Assembly: GCA_963691815.1 (NCBI GenBank)
Contig: OY829646.1
Location: forward strand, 1,798,001-1,862,000
Reading direction: 5' to 3'
Source: Echiichthys vipera
Lineage: Eukaryota > Chordata > Actinopteri > Perciformes > Trachinidae
Length of the DNA stretch: 64,000 bases
Of this stretch, positions 55,401 through 64,000 are shown piece after piece. The position numbers were made by a program, and so were the translations under genes. The notes beneath the pieces were generated by a model that was not told the origin of the DNA, did not search any database, and worked only from the letters and a program-made list of their open reading frames with translations. Positions within the stretch are counted from its first letter, which is position 1; the number at the start of each line of letters is the position of its first letter.

Positions 55401-58400
55401 GAAGAGGCTGAGGGTGAGAAGAGGAGAAGGATGGAGGAGACTGAGGTTGAGAAGAGGAGAAGGATGGAGGAAGAGGGTGAGAAGAGGAGAAGGATGGAGG
55501 AGACTGAGGTTGAGAAGAGGAGAAGGATGGAGGAAGAGTCTGAGGGTGAGAAGAGGAATAGGATGGCGGAAGAGGCTGAGGGTGAGAAGAGGAGAAAGAT
55601 GGAGGAGGCTGAGAAGAGGACAAGGATGGAGGAGGCTGAGAAGAGGAGAAGGAAGATGGAGGGTGAGAAGAGGAGAAGGATGGAGGAAGAGGCTGAGGGT
55701 GAGAAGAGGAGAAGGATGGAGGAGGCTGAGGGTGAAAAGAGGAGAAGGATGGAGGAGGCTGAGGGTGAGAAGAGGAGAAGGATGGAGGAAGAGGCTGAGG
55801 GTTAGAAGAGGAGAAGGATGGAGGAGGCTGAGAAAAGGAGGAGGATGGAGGAGGCTAAGAAGAGGAGAAGGATGGAGGAGGCTGAGAAGAGGAGCAGGAA
55901 GATGGAGGAGGAGACTGAGGCGAGGAGAAGGAACGGCGAAGAGGCAGAGGGTGAGAAGAGGAGAAGGATGGAGGAAGAGGTTGAGAAGAGGAGAAGGATG
56001 TAGGAAGAGGCTGAGGGTGAGAAGAAGAGAAGGATGGATGAAGAGGCAGAGGGTGAGAAGAGGAGAAGGATGGAGGACGAGGCTGAGGGTGAGAAAAGGA
56101 GAAGGATGGAGGAAGAGGCTGAGGGTGAGAAGAGAAGGATGGAGGAGACTGAGGGTGAGAAGAGGAGAAGGATGGAGGAAGAGGCTGAGGGTGAGAAGAG
56201 GAGAAGGATGGAGGAAGAGGCTGAGGGTGAGAAGAGGAGAAGGATGGAGGAAAAGGCGGAGGGTGAGAAGAGGAGTAGGATGGAGGAAGAGGCTGAGGGG
56301 GAGAAGAGGAGAAGGATGGAGGAAGAGGCTGAGGGTGAGAAGAGGAGAAGGATGGAAGAGACTGAGGTTGAGAAGAGGAGAAGGATGGAGGAAGAGGGTG
56401 AGAAGAGGAGAAGGATGGAGGAGACTGAGGTTGAGAAGAGGAGAAGGATGGAGGAAGAGTCTGAGGGTGAGAAGAGGAATAGGATGGAGGAAGAGGCTGA
56501 GGGTGAGAAGAGGAGAAAGATGGAGGAGGCTGAGAAGAGGACAAGGATGGAGGAGGCTGAGAAGAGGAGAAGGATGGAGGAGGCTGAGAAGAGAAGGAAG
56601 ATGGAGGGTGAGAAGAGGAGAAGGATGGAGGAAGAGGCTGAAGAAGAGAAGGATGGAGGAAGAGGCTGAGAAGAGGAGAAGGATGGAGGTTGCTGAGAAG
56701 AGGACAAGGATGGAGGAGGCTGAGAAGAGGAGAAGGATGGAGGAGGCTGAGAAGAGGAGAAGGAAGATGGAGGAGGAGACTGAGGCGAGGAGAAGGATGG
56801 AGGAAGAGGCAGAGGGTGAGAAGAGGAGAAGGATGGAGGAAGAGTGTGAGAAGAGGAGAAGGATGGGGAAGAGGGTGAGAAGACGAGAAGAATGGAGGAA
56901 GAGGGTGAGGGTGAGAAGAGGAGAAGGATAAAGGACGAGGCTGAGGGTGAGAAGAGGAGAAGGATGGAGGAAGAGGCTGAGGGGGGGGGGGGTGGAGGAA
57001 GAGGCTGAGGGTGATAAGAGGAGTAGGATGGAGGAAGAGGCTGAGGGTGAGAAGAGAAGGATGGAGGAAGAGGCTTAGGGTGAGAAGAGGAGAAGGATGG
57101 AGGAGGCTGAGAAGAGGAGAAGGATGGAGGAGGCTGAGAAGAGGAGAAGGATGGAGGAGGCTGGGAAGAGGAGAAGGATGGAGGAGGCTGAGAAGAGAAG
57201 GAAGATGGAGGGTGAGAAGAGGAGAAGGATGGAGGAAGAGGCTGAGGGTGAGAAGAGGGGAAGGATGGAGGAAGAGGCTGAGGGTGAGAATAGGAGAAGG
57301 ATGGAGGAGGCTGAGGGTGAAAAGAGGAGAAGGATGGAGGAAGAGGCTGAGGGTCAGAAGAGGAGAAGGATGGAGGAGGCTGATAAGAGGAGAAGGATGG
57401 AAAAGGCTGAGAAGAGGAGAAGGATGGAGGAGGCTGAGAAGAGGAGAAGGAAGATGGAGGGTGAGAAGAGGAGAAGGATGGAGGAAGAGGCTGAGGGTGA
57501 GAAGAGGAGAAGGATGGAGGAGGCTGAGGGTGAAAAGAGGAGAAGGATGGAGGAGGCTGAGGGTGAGAAGAGGAGAAGGATGGAGGAAGAGGCTGAGGGT
57601 TAGAAGAGGAGAAGGATGGAGGAGGCTGAGAAAAGGAGGAGGATGGAGGAGGCTAAGAAGAGGAGAAGGATGGAGGAGGCTGAGAAGAGGAGCAGGAAGA
57701 TGGAGGAGGAGACTGAGGCGAGGAGAAGGAACGGCGAAGAGGCAGAGGGTGAGAAGAGGAGAAGGATGGAGGAAGAGGTTGAGAAGAGGAGAAGGATGTA
57801 GGAAGAGGCTGAGGGTGAGAAGAGGAGAAGGATGGAGGAAGAGGCAGAGGGTGAGAAGAGGAGAAGGATGGAGGACGAGGCTGAGGGTGAGAAAAGGAGA
57901 AGGATGGAGGAAGAGGCTGAGGGTGAGAAGAGAAGGATGGAGGAGACTGAGGGTTGGAAGAGGAGAAGGATGGAGGAAGAGGCTGAGGGTGAGAAGAGGA
58001 GAAGGATGGAGGAAGAGCTGAGGGTGAGAAGAGGAGAAGGATGGAGGAAGAGGCGGAGGGTGAGAAGAGGAGTAGGATGGAGGAAGAGGCTGAGGGGGAG
58101 AAGAGGAGAAGGATGGAGGAAGAGGCTGAGGGTGAGAAGAGGAGAAGGATGGAGGAGACTGAGGTTGAGAAGAGGAGAAGGATGGAGGAAGAGGGTGAGA
58201 AGAGGAGAAGGATGGAGGAGACTGAGGTTGAGAAGAGGAGAAGGATGGAGGAAGAGTCTGAGGGTGAGAAGAGGAATAGGATGGAGGAAGAGGCTGAGGG
58301 TGAGAAGAGGAGAAAGATGGAGGAGGCTGAGAAGAGGACAAGGATGGAGGAGGCTGAGAAGAGGAGAAGGATGGAGGAGGCTGAGAAGAGAAGGAAGATG

Positions 58401-61400
58401 GAGGGTGAGAAGAGGAGAAGGATGGAGGAAGAGGCTGAAGAAGAGAAGGATGGAGGAAGAGGCTGAGAAGAGGAGAAGGATGGAGGTTGCTGAGAAGAGG
58501 ACAAGGATGGAGGAGGCTGAGAAGAGGAGAAGGATGGAGGAGGCTGAGAAGAGGAGAAGGAAGATGGAGGAGGAGACTGAGGCGAGGAGAAGGATGGAGG
58601 AAGAGGCAGAGGGTGAGAAGAGGAGAAGGATGGAGGAAGAGTGTGAGAAGAGGAGAAGGATGGGGAAGAGGGTGAGAAGAGGAGAAGGATAAAGGACGAG
58701 GCTGAGGGTGAGAAGAGGAGAAGGATGGAGGAAGAGGCTGAGGGGGGGGGTGGAGGAAGAGGCTGAGGGTGATAAGAGGAGTAGGATGGAGGAAGAGGCT
58801 GAGGGTGAGAAGAGAAGGATGGAGGAAGAGGCTTAGGGTGAGAAGAGGAGAAGGATGGAGGAGGCTGAGAAGAGGAGAAGGATGGAGGAGGCTGAGAAGA
58901 GGAGAAGGATGGAGGAGGCTGGGAAGAGGAGAAGGATGGAGGAGGCTGAGAAGAGAAGGAAGATGGAGGGTGAGAAGAGGAGAAGGATGGAGGAAGAGGC
59001 TGAGGGTGAGAAGAGGAGAAGGATGGAGGAAGAGGCTGAGGGTGAGAATAGGAGAAGGATGGAGGAGGCTGAGGGTGAAAAGAGGAGAAGGATGGAGGAA
59101 GAGGCTGAGGGTCAGAAGAGGAGAAGGATGGAGGAGGCTGATAAGAGGAGAAGGATGGAAAAGGCTGAGAAGAGGAGAAGGATGGTGGAGGCTGAGAAGA
59201 GGAGAAGGAAGATGGAGGGTGAGAAGAGGAGAAGGATGGAGGAAGAGGCTGAGGGTGAGAAGAGGAGAAGGATGGAGGAGGCTGAGGGTGAAAAGAGGAG
59301 AAGGATGGAGGAGGCTGAGGGTGAGAAGAGGAGAAGGATGGAGGAAGAGGCTGAGGGTTAGAAGAGGAGAAGGATGGAGGAGGCTGAGAAAAGGAGGAGG
59401 ATGGAGGAGGCTAAGAAGAGGAGAAGGATGGAGGAGGAGACTGAGGCGAGGAGAAGGAACGAGGAAGAGGCAGAGGGTGAGAAGAGGAGAAGGATGGAGG
59501 AAGAGGTTGAGAAGAGGAGAAGGATGTAGGAAGAGGCTGAGGGTGAGAAGAGGAGAAGGATGGAGGAAGAGGCAGAGGGTGAGAAGAGGAGAAGGATGGA
59601 GGACGAGGCTGAGGGTGAGAAAAGGAGAAGGATGGAGGAAGAGGCTGAGGGTGAGAAGAGAAGGATGGAGGGGACTGAGGGTGAGAAGAGGAGAAGGATG
59701 GAGGAAGAGGCTGAGGGTGAGAAGAGGAGAAGGATGGAGGAAGAGGCTGAGGGTGAGAAGAGGAGAAGGATGGAGGAAAAGGCTGAGGGTGAGAAGAGGA
59801 GTATGATGGAGGAAGAGGCTGAGGGGGAGAAGAGGAGAAGGATGGAGGAGACTGCGGTTGAGAAGAGGAGAAGGATGGAGGAAGAGGGTGAGAAGAGGAG
59901 AAGGATGGAGGAGACCGAGGTTGAGAAGAGGAGAAGGATGGAGGAAGAGTCTGAGGGTGAGAAGAGGAATAGGATGGAGGAAGAGGCTGAGGGTGAGAAG
60001 AGGAGAAAGATGGAGGAGGCTGAGAAGAGGACAAGGATGGAGGAGGCTGAGAAGAGGAGAAGGATGGAGGAGGCTGAGAAGAGAAGGAAGATGGAGGGTG
60101 AGAAGAGGAGAAGGATGGAGGAAGAGGCTGAAGAAGAGAAGGATGGAGGAAGAGGCTGAGAAGAGGAGAAGGATGGAGGAGGCTGAGAAGAGGACAAGGA
60201 TGGAGGAGGCTGAGAAGAGGAGAAGGAAGATGGAGGAGGAGACTGAGGCGAGGAGAAGGATGGAGGAAGAGGCAGAGGGTGAGAAGAGGAGAAGGATGGA
60301 GGAAGAGTGTGAGAAGAGGAGAAGGATGGGGAAGAGGGTGAGAAGAGGAGAAGGATGGAGGAAGAGGCTGAGGGTGAGAAGAGGAGAAGGATGGAGGAGG
60401 CTGAGAAGAGGAGAAGGATGGAGGAGGCTAAGAAGAGGACAAGGTTGGAGGAGGCTGAGAAGAGGAGAAGGATGGAGGAGGCTGAGAAGAGGAGAAGGAT
60501 GATGGAGGAGGAGACTGAGTCGAGGAGAAGGATGGAGGAAGAGGAAGAGGGTGAGAAGAAGAGACAGACGAAGGAAGAGGCTGAGGGTGAGAAGACGAGA
60601 AGAATGGAGGAAGAGGGTGAGGGTGAGAAGAGGAGAAGGATAAAGGACGAGGCTGAGGGTGAGAAGAGGAGAAGGATGGAGGAAGAGGCTGAGGGGGGGG
60701 GGTGGAGGAAGAGGCTGAGGGTGATAAGAGGAGTAGGATGGAGGAAGAGGCTGAGGGTGAGAAGAGAAGGATGGAGGAAGAGGCTTAGGGTGAGAAGAGG
60801 AGAAGGATGGAGGAGGCTGAGAAGAGGAGAAGGATGGAGGAGGCTGAGAAGAGGAGAAGGATGGAGGAGGCTGGGAAGAGGAGAAGGATGGAGGAGGCTG
60901 AGAAGAGAAGGAAGATGGAGGGTGAGAAGAGGAGAAGGATGGAGGAAGAGGCTGAGGGTGAGAAGAGGAGAAGGATGGAGGAAGAGGCTGAGGGTGAGAA
61001 TAGGAGAAGGATGGAGGAGGCTGAGGGTGAAAAGAGGAGAAGGATGGAGGAGGCTGAGGGTGAGAAGAGGAGAAGGATGGAGGAAGAGGCTGAGGGTTAG
61101 AAGAGGAGAAGGATGGAGGAGGCTGAGATGAGGAGAAGGATGGAGGAGGCTGAGAAGAGGAGAAGGATGGAGGAGGCTAAGAAGAGGACAAGGATGGAGG
61201 AGGCTGAGAAGAGGAGAAGGATGGAGGAGGCTGAGAAGAGGAGAATGAAGATGGAGGAGGAGACTGAGGCGAGGAGATGGATGGAGGAAGAGGCAGAGGG
61301 TGAGAAGAGGAGACGGACGGAGGAAGAGGCTGAGAAGAGAAGGATGGAGGAAGAGGCTGAGGGTGAGAAGAGGAGATGGAGGAAGAGGCTGAGGTTGAGA

Positions 61401-61480
61401 ATAGGAGAAGGACGAAGAAAGAGGCTGAGACGATGAGAAGGATGGAGGAGGTGGCTGAGATGGAGAAGATGGAGAAACAA
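49239..61480. repeat. 12-kb purine-rich minisatellite with higher-order repeats
   Basis: The basic units are 36 bp (GAGAAGAGGAGAAGGATGGA then GGAAGAGGCTGAGGGT) and 27 bp (the same without GGTGAG.. parts). They are repeated several hundred times and are about 89% purine on plus. On plus the frames read (EKRRRMEEEAEG)n and (EKRRRMEEA)n; on minus (PPSFSSSHPQPL)n. Because units are multiples of three, long frames occur in all six frames. A poly-G tract marks each higher-order unit at about 51627, 52464, 54257, 56978, 58738 and 60688, giving intervals of about 0.84, 1.8, 2.7, 1.8 and 1.95 kb. Copies of the larger unit are nearly identical, so expansion was recent. Confidence 0.95.
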
Positions 61481-61540
61481 CAGGTAGAAGGTGAAGAACA
61501 AATTCTTCTTCTGGTGTTGGCTCTGGTTCTGGTCCTGCTC
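61440..61540 (+). other. Right edge of array: possible plus-strand exon end
   Basis: The repeat frame ends as MEEVAEMEKMEKQQ. It is followed by CAG then GTAGAAGG, which could be a donor. If read on, it gives VEGEEQILLLVLALVLVLL and a stop, a hydrophobic tail. Both readings are speculative. Confidence 0.3.
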
Positions 61541-61617
61541 TAGATTGATTGTCCACAGGGGGGGGGGGGGGCTGATGGACCATCTGTAGGTATTCCAGCT
61601 GCTTGTGGAATAAACAA
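61490..61617 (-). other. Minus-strand open segment entering the array, possible exon
   Basis: On the minus strand an acceptor-like ATATGCAATATTTGCAG (before 61617) precedes an open, proline-rich segment: DNQSRAGPEPEPTPEEEFVL, then PVVSPSSPSQPPPPSFSSS, which merges with the repeats. A poly-C (plus-strand G) run at 61558-61571 codes for proline and shifts the frame. It lies on the same strand as the chromo-like exons, so it could be part of that gene. No donor leading out of the array was found. Confidence 0.35.
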
Positions 61618-61619
61618 CT

Positions 61620-62645
61620 CTGCAAATATTGCATATAAATCATTAAAAGGCTGTAAAAAGGCTCAGAATGGATCTTCTAGAATGATACAATACGATGCAA
61701 TGAGTTGAAATAGATAAAGTAACTGTTTTGGCCAAATATTCGGGGGGGAAATAATACTACCTGAATACTGGACATGCAGGTGAGGATTTCTAGAAGATTT
61801 TCTTGTTAAGTAATCAGGAGTAAAATATTTATGGATATAAATAGGTAAACAACATTTGTTGGCAAAAATAATAAAATTTTTATTTGAAAATAACTTCAGT
61901 AACTTTAAATTCAACATTCAAGGTAGCTTAACATTTAACAACTTCTATACAGGTGGAAGACTCTTTTCAATGCTCTTTTTTATACTTCACCACTGTGGTG
62001 AAGTGAACATGAAATGTTATAGCCAATAAGTGTAATATAACTGGTCCTGTGCCCAGAAGCACATTTGCCCAACCTCGCAGTGAGCCCAGCGCAAAACCCT
62101 TATCATGTAAAGGCCCATTAAATATTATATTTAGTTACTCTTAAAGGTGCTAAAATACATCCACATAAAGTATATTTTGCTTGAAAACAATGTGCAGTTT
62201 GTTATTATCAATACAATAGATTAGTGGATTAGTAGAGTGGAATTTTATATTGATATATGTCCTGAGTTAAGGACAACTTGCGGAGCACCTATCGATGTAA
62301 TTGGATCGTAGGAATATCAATGGATAAATCGATGGAGTAGCGTAATCGTTACACCCCTACTATGGGATAGTAAACTATGATGTATTTATCTTGAGCAAGG
62401 ATGATATTACTTTTGAGGAGGTGCTCATAGAGTTTCCTCATTTTCTTTATTATCTCCTGGACAACCCCATCAGTCACAGGAATATGGTGAACCATGTCCC
62501 CGTAAATTGCCCCGTTGCAGCCCAGATGCCCAAGAAAAAGTATTGGGTAGCAGCCAAGAGTATTGAGTTTAAAAACCTCCAAGAAATACAGTAAAAAAAT
62601 ATATGCATTTACACAATGGATTAACAAATAAGCATAACAGGAGTT
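61620..62645. other. Unassigned stretch with a possible hAT-type end
   Basis: GTTACACCCCTAC at 62347-62359 resembles the right end of hAT MITEs (TAGGGGTGTAAC), but no left end was found. 62375-62600 is open on both strands for about 70 codons without recognised homology. Nothing else supported. Confidence 0.35.
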
Positions 62646-62651
62646 TAGGCA

Positions 62652-64000
62652 TGTACAGTTGTGTTCAAAATAATAGCAGTCCCACATCACTAGCAAGATA
62701 AATGACTGTTTTTGTTAGAATTTCAACTTCTACACTGCAAGTAAGTTTCTAGAAGCTTCAGTAAAGGTATAGAAAACCAACAGACCCAAAAGGCATGACG
62801 TACATGCTACTGATTCTGTGAAACTGAATCATTTACTGAAGGGGGGGGGGGAGGGGGGGGTTCAAAAAAATAGCAGTGCTGAGTTCAATTAGTGAGGTCA
62901 TTGATTATGTTAAAAAAGAAAAAGGTGTTAAACAGGTGGCCCTTATTTAAGGATCAAGGCAACTGACTGCATATATGCTGGCTGTGCATTTGTCCTTGAA
63001 AAACAGAGCAGAATGGGTCGTTCAAGACACTGTTCAGGAGAAGAGCGTTCTTTGATTAAAAAATTAATAAAAGAGGGGAAAACATACAAAGAAGTGCAGA
63101 AAAGTATAGGCTGTTCAGCTAAAATGATAGCAAATGCTTTAAAATTGCAGCCAAAACCAGAGAGGCGAGGAAGAAAAAGAAAAACGACTATGCGAATGGA
63201 TCGGAGAATAACCAAAATGGTAAAGGCTCAGCCAATGATCAGCTCCAGGAGGATCGAAGAAGAGCTAAGATTGACTGTGAGTACTGTAACAATCAGATGA
63301 CGTCTATGTGAAGCCAAGCTACCAGCAAGAAGCCCCCGCAAAGTCCCATTGTTAAAAAAAAGACATGTACAGAAGCGGTTACAATTTGCCAAAGAACACA
63401 TTGACTGGCCTAAAAAGAAATGGCATAATATTTTGTGGACTGATGAGAGTAAGATTGTTCTTTTTGGGTCTAAGGGCCACAGACAGTTTGTCAGACGTCC
63501 TGCAAACACTGAATTCAAGCCACAGTACACAGTGAAGACGGTGAAGCATGGTGGTGCAAGCATCATGATATGGGGATGTTTCTCGTACTATGGTGTTGGT
63601 CCTATTTATCGCATACCAGGGATCATGGATCAGTTTGGGTACATCAGAATACTGGAAGAAGTCATGTTGCCGTATGCTGAAGAAGAAATGCCCTTGAAAT
63701 GGGTGTTTCAACAAGACAATGACCCAAAACACAGCAGCAAGCGAGCAAAATCATGGTTCCAGACAAACAGAATTCAAGTAATGGAGTGGCCAGCACAATC
63801 CCCGGACCTTAATCCCATTGAAAACTTGTGGGCTGACATAAAAAATGCTGTTCATGAGGCAAAACCAAGAAATACAGAGGAATTGTGGAACGTAGGACAA
63901 TTGTCCTGGGCTGCAATACCTTTTGACCGGTGCCAGAAGTTGGTCGACTCCATGTGCCACAGATGTAAAGCAGTTATCACAAACCATGGTTATGCAACTA
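62652..64000 (+). mobile_element. Second Tc1-type transposon, cut by the window edge
   Basis: The left end reads ACAGTTGTGTTCAAAATAAT, a fish Tc1-type terminus, with a related sub-terminal copy (GGTTCAAAAAAATAGCAGT) at 62860-62878. The transposase gene follows. The right end lies outside the window. Confidence 0.82.
63013..64000 (+). pseudogene. Tc1 transposase, partial, one nonsense codon
   Basis: Begins MGRSRHCSGEERSLIKKLIK, a helix-turn-helix, then PERRGRKRKTTMR as AT-hook-like linker and a second helix-turn-helix. The frame has one TGA at 63298-63300 (likely CGA to TGA). It continues with WTDESKIVLFGS (first D), QQDNDPKHSSK (second D) and SPDLNPIENLWADI (E). All three catalytic residues are present. 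It runs to the window edge near the expected C-terminus. It belongs to a different Tc1 family from the copy at 37264-38871 by sequence and ends. Confidence 0.9.

Noticed and set aside
49456..61643. Long open frames of up to 1,200 codons on both strands within the minisatellite
   Set aside because: They follow directly from repeat units that are multiples of three without stop codons in any frame. Frames change at the poly-G tracts, and stops recur at the same place in each higher-order unit. They are not reported as genes.
62349..62696. 115-codon minus-strand frame near 62.5 kb
   Set aside because: It has no recognised motif, and the opposite strand is equally open over much of it. It was left as unassigned.

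Overview
This window looks like a gene-poor, transposon-packed stretch of a teleost fish genome. The evidence is the repeat content: Rex1 and Rex3 LINEs, an L2-type LINE, a fish-type L1, a Penelope-like element, a Polinton/Maverick polymerase, a KDZ (Zisupton-type) transposase, a Harbinger derivative, Tc1 elements, a V-SINE-like tRNA-derived SINE, a Ngaro/DIRS-type tyrosine-recombinase element, an endogenous retrovirus and a solo LTR. Spliceosomal introns and vertebrate-style splice sites confirm a eukaryote. No bacterial features are present.

Layout. 1-1.2 kb: degraded tyrosine-recombinase retrotransposon (minus). 2.5-9.7 kb: L2-type LINE (minus), split by a full-length-looking Rex3 (plus, 11-bp target duplication) and by an 824-bp hAT-type MITE (8-bp duplication). 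9.7-17.5 kb: Polinton DNA polymerase B relic (minus), split by a 7-kb L1 (minus, 16-bp duplication) that was itself split by a Penelope-like element (12-bp duplication). 17.5-19.2 kb: a second L1 ORF1 relic (plus). 19.3-35.8 kb: a KDZ transposase gene (plus) with about ten exons. Its introns hold a probable solo LTR, a nest of MITE/Harbinger/SINE insertions, and an 8-kb retroviral block that itself contains a Rex1 copy. 37.3-38.9 kb: a nearly intact Tc1 element. 39.1-42.1 kb: Rex3 and L2 pieces, one fused to telomere-like repeats. 42.5-44.2 kb: a 1.7-kb solo LTR. 44.8-48.9 kb: Rex1 relic split by a two-ORF LINE. 49.2-61.5 kb: a 12-kb purine-rich minisatellite with higher-order structure. 62.65 kb to the end: a second Tc1 transposase running off the window.

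The best candidate for a host gene is on the minus strand. Three small exons (49100-49033, 44326-44283, 42425-42377) have strong splice sites, compatible phases and one open frame. They end in a stop and encode a chromodomain-like C-terminus. The solo LTR and the split Rex1/LINE nest lie in the introns of this gene. The giant minisatellite lies just upstream of the first of these exons and is either another intron or an exploded repeat exon. On both sides the array runs into unique sequence that continues a repeat frame, on both strands. It is the most unusual object in the window.

The insertions give a relative timeline: Polinton, then L1, then Penelope; L2, then Rex3 and hAT; KDZ, then retrovirus, then Rex1; Rex1, then LINE. 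All family names come from recognising motifs and protein text by eye, not from database searches.
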